Shown: positions 1-8,659, counted from the stretch's first letter. The stretch: 64,000 bases of DNA from Microbacterium oryzae (GCF_009735645.1 NZ_CP032550.1:2604001-2668000); one strand, 5' to 3'. Translations and numbers: made by a program. The notes: a model not told the origin generated them from the sequence alone.

Positions 1-222
1 TGGCGGCACCGGCCATCCGAGACCCCCGTCCCGACGACGCACGCCGAGATCCCGACCACGTCGCCGGAGTCGCTCGCGCTGTCGAAGGCGCTGAAGGCGC
101 GCGGATTCCGCTTCGTCGGCCCGACGACGATGTTCGCGCTCATGGAGGCGGTCGGCATCGTCGACACGCACCTCGTCGGCAGCCATCGCCGCGGCACGAG
201 CGGGGTGTGGCGCGCTACTTGA
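1..222 (+). CDS. tag: DNA-3-methyladenine glycosylase I, C-terminal fragment
   Basis: The window opens inside this gene, and only the last 73 codons are visible, ending in TGA at 220-222. The fragment carries the family signature 'LSKALKARGFRFVGPTTM' followed by 'FALMEAVGIVDTH', the end of the helix-hairpin-helix glycosylase fold of Tag enzymes. These remove N3-methyladenine from alkylated DNA in base excision repair. The catalytic N-terminal part lies outside the window. The 3' end overlaps the convergent permease gene by 8 bp. The family assignment is good; completeness cannot be judged. Confidence 0.85.
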   Translation, partial: WRHRPSETPVPTTHAEIPTTSPESLALSKALKARGFRFVGPTTMFALMEAVGIVDTHLVGSHRRGTSGVWRAT

Positions 223-1021
223 CCGCGCCCTCGATCATGCCCTTGATGAAGTGCCGCTGGAGGATGACGTAGAGCACCACCACGGGCAGGGCGACGAGGA
301 TGGCTCCCGCCGCGAGGAGCGCGGTGCCCTGCGTGTACTGCCCCTGGAAGAACGCCAGCCCGAGCGGTGCGGTGCGCACGGTGCCGTTGGGCGACATGAC
401 GAGCGGGATGAGGAACTCGTTCCACGTCCACATGAAGGTCAGCAGCACGAGGGTGAGGATGGCCGGGCGCCCGATCGGGACGAGGATCTGCCACAGGATG
501 CGCCACGAGCCGGCGCCGTCCAGGCGCGCCGCCTCGATGAGCTCGCGGCTCGCGCCGCGGAAGTAGGTGCGCATCCAGAACGTGCCGAACGCGATGGACA
601 TCGCGATCTGCGGCAGCGCGACACCCCAGATCGTGTTCGTGAGGCCGAGCGAGCGCATGTCGAAGAACATCGGCACGATGAACGCCTCCGTCGGCACCAT
701 GATGCCGAGCAGGAAGAGGTAGAAGAACGCGGTCGCGCCGCGGAAGGTCATCGCCCCCAGCGCGTAGCCCGCGAGAATAGATGCCGTCACCGCCACCACC
801 ACGACGATGGCGGCGACCGAGACCGACGTCGCCATGTACTGCCCGAAGCGGCCCACCTCCCATGCGCGCGCGAAGTTCTCGAAGTGGAGGCCGCCGCCGG
901 AGGAGAAGCGCTCGGGGCCGAGCGCCAGCGTCACGATCACGCCGATCGGGGCGAGGATCACCAGCGCGAAGCCGATGAGGATGACGTAGTTCGCGGCCGT
1001 CTCGAAGCGGGACACTGTCAT
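215..1021 (-). CDS. Carbohydrate ABC transporter permease (MalG type)
   Basis: This 268-residue inner-membrane permease has an N-terminal membrane segment (about residues 12-32) and five further hydrophobic segments. The EAA loop 'EAARLDGAGSWRILWQILVP', which docks on the ATPase, is typical of CUT1 sugar importers of the MalG/UgpE class. Its start ATG overlaps the stop of the upstream permease (ATGA, 1018-1021), so it is translationally coupled and is the last gene of the binding protein-permease-permease operon. No ATPase gene lies nearby, so a shared MsiK-like ATPase encoded elsewhere is inferred. The substrate is not readable from sequence; the neighbouring GH4 enzyme suggests a glycoside. 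Confidence 0.9.
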   Translation of the reverse strand: MTVSRFETAANYVILIGFALVILAPIGVIVTLALGPERFSSGGGLHFENFARAWEVGRFGQYMATSVSVAAIVVVVAVTASILAGYALGAMTFRGATAFFYLFLLGIMVPTEAFIVPMFFDMRSLGLTNTIWGVALPQIAMSIAFGTFWMRTYFRGASRELIEAARLDGAGSWRILWQILVPIGRPAILTLVLLTFMWTWNEFLIPLVMSPNGTVRTAPLGLAFFQGQYTQGTALLAAGAILVALPVVVLYVILQRHFIKGMIEGAVK

Positions 1022-1935
1022 CGGCGCTCTCCGATCACGTTCACGACGGCGTTGATGAGGAACACGATGACGGTGAGGACGATGCCGACCGCGGCCGCGG
1101 CGCCGACCTCGCCGATGGTGAAGGCCAGGCGGTACACCTCGTAGCTCGGCACGGTGGTCGAGGTCCCGGGGCCGCCGCTCGTGGTCACGTAGACGAGGTC
1201 GAACGTCTTCAGCGCCGCGACGATCGTGAGGGTCAGCGCGACCGTGATCTCGCCGCGGACCGAGGGGAGCGTGATCGCGAGGAACTCGCGGACCGCGCCC
1301 GCGCCATCCAGCCGGGCCGCCTCGTACTGCTCGCGGGGGATCCGCGCCATGCCCGCCATGAGCAGCACCGTGACGAGGCCGGTCGACACCCAGGTGCCGA
1401 TGAGTCCGACCGCGGGCAGCGCCCAGTCGTAGTCGCCGAGCCACGCGCGGGCGAGCGAGTCGAGGCCGATCGCGCGGAGCGCGGTGTTGAGCGGACCCTC
1501 CGGCGCGTAGATCTGCCGCCAGGTCACCGCGATCACCACCATCGCGATGACCTGCGGCAGGAAGACGATCGTCCGGAAGAACCCCAGGCCGCGCACGCGT
1601 GCACGGGTGAGGAGCGCCGCCAGCACGAGGCCGAGCGCGAGCGGCAGGACGGCGAAGAACACGATGAGGACCAGCGCGTGCGCGAAGGCCTCCCGCAGCT
1701 GCGCGCTCTGGAAGACGGCCGCGTAGTTGTCGAGACCGACGAAGGTCGACGCACCCAGGCCATCCCACTCGTACAGCGAGAACTGCGCAGCGCGCCCGAG
1801 GGGGACGAGCAGGAACAGGCCGTACAGGAGCAGGGCGGGAGCGAGGTAGGCGTACGGCAGCCAGCGCCGCCGCGTCACGCGGGCGGGGGGACGCCTGGCC
1901 CTCCGCCCGGTGACGATCGCGACGGTGTCGGTCAT
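1018..1935 (-). CDS. Carbohydrate ABC transporter permease (MalF type)
   Basis: This 305-residue polytopic membrane protein has a basic N-terminus, a first membrane helix at about residues 28-48, and a C-terminal EAA loop beginning 'EAARLDGAGAVREFLAIT'. It is the MalF/UgpA-type partner of the following permease. The start is the ATG that overlaps the stop of the binding-protein gene (1932-1935); upstream in-frame sequence is only the shadow of that gene. The 4-bp overlaps on both sides indicate a single mRNA and stoichiometric synthesis of the two permeases. Confidence 0.9.
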   Translation of the reverse strand: MTDTVAIVTGRRARRPPARVTRRRWLPYAYLAPALLLYGLFLLVPLGRAAQFSLYEWDGLGASTFVGLDNYAAVFQSAQLREAFAHALVLIVFFAVLPLALGLVLAALLTRARVRGLGFFRTIVFLPQVIAMVVIAVTWRQIYAPEGPLNTALRAIGLDSLARAWLGDYDWALPAVGLIGTWVSTGLVTVLLMAGMARIPREQYEAARLDGAGAVREFLAITLPSVRGEITVALTLTIVAALKTFDLVYVTTSGGPGTSTTVPSYEVYRLAFTIGEVGAAAAVGIVLTVIVFLINAVVNVIGERR

Positions 1936-3290
1936 CCGCCGGCGGTGAAGTCGCTGTAGTCGGCTTCGAGCGTCTCGGTGAACTCCGCCGGGGTCACGCG
2001 GCCGTCGATCAGGTCCTGCAGGGCCTGCCCGAGGGTGTCGGCGAAGGTCGGCGTCGCGTAGTCGAGGTACGGGAGCACCGCGCCGGACTCGGTGACCTCG
2101 CCGAAGGTGGCGAACACGTCGGCCTGCACGCCGGAGTCCGGCGCGTGCTCCGCGGTGTCGTTCACCGGCAGGTTGCCGGTCTCCGCCAGCACGTCCATCG
2201 CGTCGTCGCTCGTGAGGAAGTCGATGTACGCGGCGGCGGCGTCGGGATTCTCGGAAGCCGAGGTGATCGCGAAGGGCAGCCCGGTGCCGCCCGTGGTGGC
2301 CTTCGTGCCGTCCTCCTTGGCTGGCACGAAGAAGCCGACGTCGTCGCCCATGGCGTCTTCGAGGTCGGCGGCGAGCCACGATCCGCCGATGAGGAAGACG
2401 CCGTCTCCCGCCGCGAGCGACTGCCAGGCGGCGTCGTAGTCGGTGCCGTTGACGCCGTCGTTGAAGTAGCCGTCCTCGACCCAGCCCTGCATGTGGGCTG
2501 CGGCCTCCTCGTTCTCCGGCGTGGTCCAGCTCGCACCGGGATTGCCGAGGCCGAGGTCGGTGATCTCCTCCGCATCGACGAGTGACCCCTGCAACGGTCC
2601 GAAGACGTGCAGCGCCGGCCACTTCTCGATGTTGCCGAGCAGCATCGGCGTCTCGCCGGCGTCCTTCGCCGCCTGCAGCGCCTCCTCGAAAGCGGCCCAG
2701 TCCTTCGGCACGTCGAGGCCGAGGCCCTCGAGCTTGCTCTTCGAGTAGAAGACGCCGACGACCTCGCCGACCTGCGGCAGGCCGTACAGGTTGCCCTCGC
2801 CGAACTCCGTCGCGTCCTCGCTGTACGTCGAGTACTGCAGGATCGACGGCGAGTACCGGTCGAACCAGCCGTACGCGTCGGCGTAGTCGTCGAGCGGGCG
2901 CAGCTGGCCCGCCTCGACGAACGCGCCCATGGTGTTGCGGCCGTTGTTGGCCTGCACCACGTCGGGGGCGTCGTCGTCGGTGATCGCGAGACGCAGCGTC
3001 GTCGCGAGGTCATCGAACGCCTGCGAGTTGCGCTCGATGGTGATGTTCGGGTGCTCCTCCATGAACGCGGCGTTCAGCTGCTCGATCTGCTCGTTCTGGC
3101 CGCCGCGGACCTCCTGGTCCCAGACGCTGAGGGTGACGTCGCCGAGCTCGTCGACGTCGGTCGAGACCTCGCCCGCGGGCGACTCCTCGGCGGGCGGAGT
3201 GGAGCCCGAGCCCGGGGCGCAGGCAGTGAGGCCGAGCGCGAACGCCGCGCCGACGGCGCTCACGGCGACCATGCGGTGATGACGGTGCAT
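1932..3290 (-). CDS. Sugar-binding lipoprotein of CUT1 ABC transporter
   Basis: This 452-residue extracellular solute-binding protein (family 1) has a lipoprotein signal peptide with lipobox LTAC and the lipidated Cys at position 24, followed by an acidic Ser/Pro linker. The mature part begins 'VTLSVWDQEV' and contains motifs usual in MalE/UgpB-like sugar receptors. It would deliver ligand to the two downstream permeases. The start ATG lies 1 bp after the stop of the sugar-kinase gene, with GAGAGGA as ribosome binding site inside the kinase 3' end. The exact sugar is unknown. Confidence 0.9.
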   Translation of the reverse strand: MHRHHRMVAVSAVGAAFALGLTACAPGSGSTPPAEESPAGEVSTDVDELGDVTLSVWDQEVRGGQNEQIEQLNAAFMEEHPNITIERNSQAFDDLATTLRLAITDDDAPDVVQANNGRNTMGAFVEAGQLRPLDDYADAYGWFDRYSPSILQYSTYSEDATEFGEGNLYGLPQVGEVVGVFYSKSKLEGLGLDVPKDWAAFEEALQAAKDAGETPMLLGNIEKWPALHVFGPLQGSLVDAEEITDLGLGNPGASWTTPENEEAAAHMQGWVEDGYFNDGVNGTDYDAAWQSLAAGDGVFLIGGSWLAADLEDAMGDDVGFFVPAKEDGTKATTGGTGLPFAITSASENPDAAAAYIDFLTSDDAMDVLAETGNLPVNDTAEHAPDSGVQADVFATFGEVTESGAVLPYLDYATPTFADTLGQALQDLIDGRVTPAEFTETLEADYSDFTAGG

Positions 3291-3291
3291 G

Positions 3292-4362
3292 TCATGTTCC
3301 TCTCAGGGTGTGCGCTTCAGCTCCGAAGCGCGCGAACGGGAAGCGCCGGTCGGCGCGGTGGGGCAGGGGACGGGGGATGTCGGCGAGCAGGTCGTCGACG
3401 AAGCCGTAGCGCGGGTCGGCGTGAGCGGCGCGCCAGTCGGCGATGTCGCCCCAGCAGGGGCTCGCGGTGGCGCCGCCCAGCTGCTCCACCGACAGCGCCG
3501 AGCACAGCACCGCGAAGGCGACCGCGTCGGCGAGGGAGAGCTCGCGCAGGACGCCGAAGGCGAGCGCGGCCTGCAGGACGTCTCCGGCCCCGGTCGTGTC
3601 GCGTGCGTCGACGACGACGCCGGGGACATCCGCGGTCTCGCCCGTGGCTGCGTCGATCGCGAACGCGCCCGCCGCGCCGCGGGTGACCACGACGAGGGGC
3701 ACGCGTTCGGCGAGCACGCGTGCCGCCCGCTCCGGGGAGTCCTCCCGCGTGTACGCGGCAGCCTCGCGCTCATTGGGGGTGAAGGCGAAGCAGGCGTCGA
3801 GCGGATCGAGCAGGGCGGCGTCCCACGTGCCGGCGGGGTCCCATCCCGCATCGGCGAACACGCGGGCGCCGTCTCGCACCGCGCGCCGCCACCACGCGTC
3901 GCCCCCGGCGTCGGTCCGGGCCGCGGCGTCGGCGCGGCGGAGGGCGGGGAGGTCGGCGAGGATGGCGCGCGCACGCGCACCGCTCGCGAGCGGATCGAAC
4001 GGGGGAGCGAGGTCCTCGCGCGTGACCATCGCGCGATCGCCGTCGTGGGCGATCGACACGGTGAGCGGCGTCGCCCACCCGGGCGCCACCGTGCCGGGGG
4101 CGAGATCGATTCCCTCCACGTCGGCGAGGACGCTGCGGCACCACCGACCGTGGACGTCATCGCCGAGGGCCGTGGCGAGAGCGGTGCGGAGGCCGAGGCG
4201 AGCGGTCGCCACCGCCAGGTTCGCGATGCCGCCGGGGCTCGTGTCGAGGTGGGAGGCGAAGACCTCGGTGCCCGGAGCGGGGCTCGCATCGAGCCCGCCG
4301 AGGACGAGATCGAAGAACGTCGGGCCGGCGAGGAGCACGTCGTGCGTCGGGGTGGTGGCCAC
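3292..4362 (-). CDS. PfkB-family carbohydrate kinase
   Basis: This 356-residue ribokinase-like kinase has the N-terminal glycine motif 'SPGGIANLAVATARLG' (substrate clamp) and the C-terminal anion-hole and catalytic base motif 'DTTGAGDVLQAALAF'. It transfers phosphate from ATP to a sugar or sugar derivative. The start is GTG, with AAGGAG seven bases upstream. It is the first gene of the leftward transport operon and faces the DeoR/GH4 pair across a 136-bp divergent region. ABC import delivers unphosphorylated sugar while the GH4 neighbour should need a 6-phosphate, so this kinase may act before the hydrolase; that order is an inference. The C-terminal tail of about 50 residues after the catalytic motif is unusually long. 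Confidence 0.85.
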   Translation of the reverse strand: MATTPTHDVLLAGPTFFDLVLGGLDASPAPGTEVFASHLDTSPGGIANLAVATARLGLRTALATALGDDVHGRWCRSVLADVEGIDLAPGTVAPGWATPLTVSIAHDGDRAMVTREDLAPPFDPLASGARARAILADLPALRRADAAARTDAGGDAWWRRAVRDGARVFADAGWDPAGTWDAALLDPLDACFAFTPNEREAAAYTREDSPERAARVLAERVPLVVVTRGAAGAFAIDAATGETADVPGVVVDARDTTGAGDVLQAALAFGVLRELSLADAVAFAVLCSALSVEQLGGATASPCWGDIADWRAAHADPRYGFVDDLLADIPRPLPHRADRRFPFARFGAEAHTLRGT

Positions 4363-4432
4363 GTCGCCGCTCCTTCCTGCCCGGCGGTCGAGCGCCGCCG
4401 CAGCGCTTTCCGAGTGCGCCCGCTCCTACTGT

Positions 4433-4444
4433 CGCGCATGCGCG
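4433..4444. promoter_or_regulatory. 12-bp perfect palindrome in the divergent region
   Basis: CGCGCATGCGCG is a perfect palindrome lying between the GTG start of the leftward kinase operon (4362) and the DeoR start (4499). Its position would allow one regulator to affect both promoters. In GC-rich DNA such a palindrome can arise by chance, so this is only a candidate operator for the adjacent DeoR protein. Confidence 0.3.
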
Positions 4445-4485
4445 GTGCTGCGCACAAGTGCTCGTATTCGCGTGATCGTGACTGC

Positions 4486-4491
4486 TAGCAT
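4486..4491 (+). promoter_or_regulatory. -10 box of deoR-type gene, leaderless
   Basis: TAGCAT ends 7 nt before the ATG at 4499, with no Shine-Dalgarno sequence in front of that codon. This spacing places the transcription start on or next to the ATG, which is why 4499 is preferred to the in-frame ATG at 4490, which overlaps the -10 box itself. Confidence 0.5.
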
Positions 4492-4498
4492 GGCGCGC

Positions 4499-5248
4499 AT
4501 GCTGACGGCGACGAGGCAGGCGAAGATCCTCGAGCGGGTGCGCGCGGGCGGCGAGGTGCGGGTGGAGGACCTGGCGGTCCATTTCGGGGTCTCGCCCTCG
4601 ACCATCCGACGCGACCTCAACTCCCTGGACGCGGACGGACTCCTGCGCCGCGTGCGCGGGGGAGGCAGCGTCGAAGCCGACCGCGTGCCGTTCCGGGATG
4701 TCGCCGCGCACCAGAGCGAGGAGAAGGCCGCGGTCGCGGAGCGAGCGGCCGAGCTCGTCGCGGACGGCGACGTCGTGCTCATCGACATCGGCACGACGAC
4801 GGCGCTCCTCGCCGAGCGGCTGCGCGGCCGCCGCATCACGGTGATCACCGCGAGTCTCGCCGTGATCGACGCGCTCCGGGATGACGATCTCGTCGAGCTC
4901 ATCGTCCTGGGCGGCGCGCTGCGGAAGAACTACTACTCCATGGTGGGCGCGCTCACCGAGCAGGCGCTCGCTCAGATCCGCGCGACGATCTGCTTCCTCG
5001 GCACGAGCGGCGTGCGCGCCGACGGCTCCATCGCGGACACGACGGGGATGGAGGTGCCGGTGAAGCGCGCCATGATCGCCTCCTCGCAGCGGGTGGTGGT
5101 GCTCGCAGACCGGGCGAAGTTCCCCGGCACGGGGCTGCTCGGCGTCTGCGGCCCGGAGGACCTCTCGACCGTGGTGACGAACTCCGGGGCCGATCGCGCG
5201 ACGTGCGATCGGCTGCAGCAGGCCGACGTGGAGGTGCTCTTCGCATGA
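4499..5248 (+). CDS. DeoR-family transcriptional regulator
   Basis: This 249-residue regulator has an N-terminal DeoR helix-turn-helix (about residues 1-57, containing 'EDLAVHFGVSPSTIRRDL') and a C-terminal DeoRC sugar-phosphate sensor of the phosphosugar isomerase-like fold, with 'VLIDIGTTTALLAERL' at the phosphate-binding loop. Such proteins usually repress sugar operons until a phosphorylated intermediate binds. The gene overlaps the GH4 gene by ATGA (5245-5248) and is divergent from the kinase/transporter operon, so it most likely controls both arms. Start choice is explained at the -10 box. Confidence 0.9.
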   Translation: MLTATRQAKILERVRAGGEVRVEDLAVHFGVSPSTIRRDLNSLDADGLLRRVRGGGSVEADRVPFRDVAAHQSEEKAAVAERAAELVADGDVVLIDIGTTTALLAERLRGRRITVITASLAVIDALRDDDLVELIVLGGALRKNYYSMVGALTEQALAQIRATICFLGTSGVRADGSIADTTGMEVPVKRAMIASSQRVVVLADRAKFPGTGLLGVCGPEDLSTVVTNSGADRATCDRLQQADVEVLFA

Positions 5249-6576
5249 AGCTCGTGATCATCGGCGGCGGCGGGTTCCGCATCCCGGGCGTCTACGAGGC
5301 CATCGCCGGCGACGACGCCCCCGTGCGCATCGACGACCTGGTGCTGTACGACGTGTCGGCGGAGCGGCTGGAGACCATCCGGCGGGTCGTCGACGCCCTG
5401 GCGCCGCGGTTCGCGCACGCGCCGCGGGTGACCGCGAGCACCGACCTCCGCGAGGCCCTGGCCGGTGCGGATTTCGTGTTCAGCGCCGTGCGGATCGGCG
5501 GATCCGCCGGACGCGTGACCGACGAGCGCGTCGCGCTCGGGCTCGGCGTGCTCGGTCAGGAGACGATCGGGCCGGGCGGCCTCGCCTACGCCCTGCGGAC
5601 GCTCCCCTTCATGACCGACCTGGCCCGGACCATCCGCGACGTCGCCCCGGATGCGTGGGTGATCAACTTCACGAACCCCGCGGGGATCGTCACGGAGGCG
5701 ATGCGCGCGGTGCTCGGCGACCGCGTGGTGGGGATCTGCGACACCCCGATCGGGCTCATCCGTCGCGCGCTGCAGGCGGTCGGGGCGGGCGCGGAGGCGG
5801 AGGTCTCCTTCGACTACGTCGGGTTGAACCACCTCGGATGGCTGCGCGGGCTCGTCGTGGACGGCCGCGATGCGCTTCCCGGACTGCTCGCGTCGGACGC
5901 CGCCCTCGAGGGGATCGAGGAGGCTCGCCTCATGGGGTTCGACTGGGTGCGCGCGATCGGGGCGCTGCCGAACGAGTACCTCTTCTACTACTACTTCGCC
6001 CGCGAGGCGCGTGAGCGCATCCGGTCGGCGGACGAGACCCGGGGCGAGTTCCTGGATCGCCAGCAGTCGGCGTTCTTCCAGGAGCCGGGGGCGGATCCGC
6101 TGGCGTCGTGGCTCCGTGTGCGGCACGAGCGCGAGGCCAGCTACATGGCCGAGAGCCGGGAATCGGACGAGGAGCGGCACGCGGCGGACGTCGACGGCGG
6201 CGGGTACCAGCGCGTCGCGCTCGACCTCATGGCCGCGCTGTCGACCGGGCGGCCCGCGACGATGATCCTCAACGTCCGCAATGGCGCACTGGTTCCGCAG
6301 CTGCCGGAGGACGCGGTCGTCGAGGTCGGCTGCCGAGTCGATGCGGATGGTGTCCATCCGCTGCCGATCGCTCCCCTCTCCTCCGAGATGCTCGGCCTCA
6401 TCGCGCCCGTCAAGGCCGCCGAGCGTCTGGTGATCGCCGCTGCGCGCGAGGGGTCGCGGTCGCTCGCCTGGCGCGCGTTCGCCGCCCATCCGCTGGTCGA
6501 CTCGGTGGCGATCGCCGAGCAGCTGCTCGCGCGGTACACGGCGAAGTTCCCGGAGATCGACCGACTGCTCAGCTGA
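5245..6576 (+). CDS. GH4 family 6-phospho-beta-glucosidase-like hydrolase
   Basis: This 443-residue cytoplasmic enzyme of glycoside hydrolase family 4 needs NAD+ and a divalent metal and cleaves by oxidation at C3 and elimination. Visible are the N-terminal dinucleotide-binding strand 'MKLVIIGGGGFRIPGV', the 'NFTNPAG' motif (residues 141-147), the metal-ligand Cys165 in 'CDTPIG', and His196 in 'GLNHLGW'. The CxxP type at the metal Cys resembles 6-phospho-beta-glucosidases rather than the CHSV type of alpha-galactosidases. The phosphorylated substrate would come from the PfkB kinase of the divergent operon. Translation is coupled to the regulator by the ATGA overlap. Confidence 0.88.
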   Translation: MKLVIIGGGGFRIPGVYEAIAGDDAPVRIDDLVLYDVSAERLETIRRVVDALAPRFAHAPRVTASTDLREALAGADFVFSAVRIGGSAGRVTDERVALGLGVLGQETIGPGGLAYALRTLPFMTDLARTIRDVAPDAWVINFTNPAGIVTEAMRAVLGDRVVGICDTPIGLIRRALQAVGAGAEAEVSFDYVGLNHLGWLRGLVVDGRDALPGLLASDAALEGIEEARLMGFDWVRAIGALPNEYLFYYYFAREARERIRSADETRGEFLDRQQSAFFQEPGADPLASWLRVRHEREASYMAESRESDEERHAADVDGGGYQRVALDLMAALSTGRPATMILNVRNGALVPQLPEDAVVEVGCRVDADGVHPLPIAPLSSEMLGLIAPVKAAERLVIAAAREGSRSLAWRAFAAHPLVDSVAIAEQLLARYTAKFPEIDRLLS

Positions 6577-6733
6577 CGTCGGGGGCGTCGGGGGAGCCGA
6601 ACGCGTCGCGCACCACCTCCCAGGCGGCGATGAGATCGACCTGGTCCGACGACGCGACGATGACGCGCGTGCTGAGGACGTCCTCGAGCGTCGCTCCCGC
6701 CGGGGAGCGGACGAGGCGAACAGCGGATGGCAT
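6569..6733 (-). CDS. Small hypothetical protein, 54 residues
   Basis: An ATG-initiated frame of 54 codons runs leftward and overlaps the end of the GH4 gene by 8 bp. The product starts 'MPSAVRLVRSPAGATLEDVL' and continues with a hydrophobic-polar pattern around 'VIVASSDQVDLIAAWEVV', ending in an acidic tail. I do not recognise a family. The composition looks like real actinobacterial protein, with Ala/Val/Asp rich content and few rare residues. No clear Shine-Dalgarno is visible. A TTGACA hexamer at 6804-6799 on this strand could be its -35 element, but no good -10 follows. Moderate to low confidence that it is expressed. Confidence 0.4.
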   Translation of the reverse strand: MPSAVRLVRSPAGATLEDVLSTRVIVASSDQVDLIAAWEVVRDAFGSPDAPDVS

Positions 6734-6955
6734 GGGTCCGGTCTGACGGACCGGTGCGGCCTCGTGGAGCGCGGATGTCCAGTTTACTCTTTCGCTTATG
6801 TCAAGCGCTCAGCAGGCTCGTTGTCCTCGCCGACGAGGCGGTCACAGTGTGTACAGGACGGCGGGCGGCGGCGTGTGTCGACGAGTTATGCACACTGCTT
6901 CCTATGTTCGATGATCGGGCGTGGGAATGTCGGTGGTCGCCCGTATCGTGAGGGC
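6734..6955. other. Intergenic region before the HNH endonuclease gene
   Basis: This 222-bp stretch holds no convincing gene. It contains a small inverted repeat (CCGGTC, 5-nt loop, GACCGG) near 6738-6754, an AT-rich block at 6780-6804 ending in TGTCAA (TTGACA on the minus strand), and the -10 box TATCGT at 6944-6949, six bases before the ATG of the endonuclease gene. A GTTCGA half-site at about 6907-6912 is not a full SOS box. Confidence 0.5.
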
Positions 6956-8608
6956 ATGGTCAAAGACGCCAGCCCGGTCACAGCGACCGACCCCATCGCG
7001 GGGGTGAACACCGCCCTCTCGGCGGTCGGGAGCCTGTTCCCGCGCGTGGAGGGCGTCGCGGACGCGGACCTGGTGCGGCTGACCGGTCGAGTGGAGCAGC
7101 TCGGGCGCATCGTCGATGCACTCCGCACGCGCGCGGCGGGGGAGGTGTCCCGCCGGTCGAAGCCGAGCCTCGAGCACCCGCTGTCGGAAGGATTCGGATG
7201 CCGGACCGGGCGGGAGCTCCTCGAACGCGTCACCGGCGTTCCCGGGCAGTCCCTCGCCGCCCGCGCGCGTGTCGACGAGCGCACTCGGGAGCGGGAGAGC
7301 GCGACAGGGCTGCCGCTCCCGGCGGAGTACCCCGTGCTCGGCGCGGCGTTCGCGGCCGGCCTCATCGGGGTGGAGCCCGTCGGGCTGCTGCTGAAGGCCC
7401 TCGAGTCCGCCCGGCGGGCGATGCCGGCGGCTCTGCGGGACCGGGTCGAAGCGATGGAGCACCACCTCGTGGGCATCGCCACCGGAACCATCGACTCCGG
7501 CCTCGATGACGCCACCCCTCCGAAAGCGCTCGGCGCATTGGGCGATGACACCGGAAGCGTGGTGCCCTGGAGCGTGGTGAAGGCGCACGCGGATGCGTGG
7601 GTGGACGTGCTCACCGCCGACGGCATCGATCCCGACGCCGACCACGAGCACACGATGAAGGCTCGGACGCTGACGGTCACCGAACTGCCCAACGGGGCCT
7701 TCCGCGTGAACGGGACGCTCGTTCCCGAGACGGGTGCGCTGCTGCAGATGCTGCTGTCCGCGCACACCAATCCCGCGCGCAACGTCGCCTTCGCCCCCGA
7801 CGCGCGTGACGATGGACCAGGCGCCAGCGACGGCGATGCGACAGACGGGGCCTCGGCGGGCCCCGCCGATGGCGGATTCCTCGACGGGATCCCACCCGAG
7901 GACCAGGGCGATGCGGCCTGGGCAGCGAACGAGATCGTCCACGACCCCCGCACGGCCGGGCAGAAGCGCCACGACGCGTTCACTGCGATGATCCAGGCCG
8001 CGTCGCGAGCGGCCGAGACGCCCACGCTCGGCGGCGCTGCCCCCACGGTGATGGTTCACGTCGCGCAGCAGGACCTTGCGTCCGCCCCATCCGACGACGG
8101 GCCCGTGGGGGACGAGGAGCCATGGCCGCCGGCGCCGCCGAGTCGCTCCGGGCACGGCATCGCGCATCTCGACGGGGCCTCCCGGGCGGTGCCGGTGTCC
8201 GTCGCCCGGCGGATCGGGTGCAGCGGCGACATCCTCCGGGCCGTCTTCAGCCCCTCCGGGAGGATCCTGTCCCTCATTAGCGTGCAGCGCATCTTCACCG
8301 CCACGCAGCGGAAGGCGATCGTCGCCCGGGACGGTGGGTGCATCATCCCCGGGTGCACGATCCCCGCCGCATGGTGCGAGATCCACCACGTCCAGGACCA
8401 CGCCCTGGGCGGCGCGACCAGCACCGACAACGGGGTGCTGCTGTGCTGGTGGCATCACCATCACCTCGAGCAGTCCGGCTGGGACATCCAGATGCGAAAC
8501 GGCGCCCCCTACGTCGCCGCCCCGAACTGGATCGACCGACACCACCGCTACCGGCCCGCCCCCACCTCCACGACGCGGCTGCACGCGAAGATCCGCCAGC
8601 GGATATGA
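6956..8608 (+). CDS. DUF222/HNH endonuclease, 13E12-repeat family
   Basis: This 550-residue protein has an N-terminal DUF222 helical region (about residues 25-330), a variable Asp/Gly-rich segment (about 280-310), and a C-terminal HNH nuclease domain with 'CIIPGCTIPAAWCEIHHV' followed by 'GVLLCWWHHHHLE'. These proteins are very abundant and multicopy in Microbacteriaceae and mycobacteria; their biological role is not settled. The two Cys pairs and the His cluster needed for zinc and metal binding are intact, so it is probably an active nuclease. The ATG at 6956 is chosen because TATCGT lies six bases upstream and the longer frame runs through intergenic sequence. Confidence 0.9.
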   Translation: MVKDASPVTATDPIAGVNTALSAVGSLFPRVEGVADADLVRLTGRVEQLGRIVDALRTRAAGEVSRRSKPSLEHPLSEGFGCRTGRELLERVTGVPGQSLAARARVDERTRERESATGLPLPAEYPVLGAAFAAGLIGVEPVGLLLKALESARRAMPAALRDRVEAMEHHLVGIATGTIDSGLDDATPPKALGALGDDTGSVVPWSVVKAHADAWVDVLTADGIDPDADHEHTMKARTLTVTELPNGAFRVNGTLVPETGALLQMLLSAHTNPARNVAFAPDARDDGPGASDGDATDGASAGPADGGFLDGIPPEDQGDAAWAANEIVHDPRTAGQKRHDAFTAMIQAASRAAETPTLGGAAPTVMVHVAQQDLASAPSDDGPVGDEEPWPPAPPSRSGHGIAHLDGASRAVPVSVARRIGCSGDILRAVFSPSGRILSLISVQRIFTATQRKAIVARDGGCIIPGCTIPAAWCEIHHVQDHALGGATSTDNGVLLCWWHHHHLEQSGWDIQMRNGAPYVAAPNWIDRHHRYRPAPTSTTRLHAKIRQRI

Positions 8609-8647
8609 CCGCGCCCGGAACAGGGGGTGTCCGCGGGGTTCGGGCGC

Positions 8648-8653
8648 TAGCGT
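8648..8653 (+). promoter_or_regulatory. -10 box TAGCGT, leaderless start of aminotransferase gene
   Basis: TAGCGT is followed by six bases and the ATG at 8660; no ribosome binding site fits between them. It is one of at least ten start codons in the window with this arrangement. Confidence 0.5.
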
Positions 8654-8659
8654 GATCGC

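Noticed and set aside
6894..6915. Possible SOS (LexA) box before the HNH endonuclease gene
   Set aside because: Only the GTTCGA half is present; the partner half TCGAAC at the required distance is missing, so it does not meet the actinobacterial SOS consensus.
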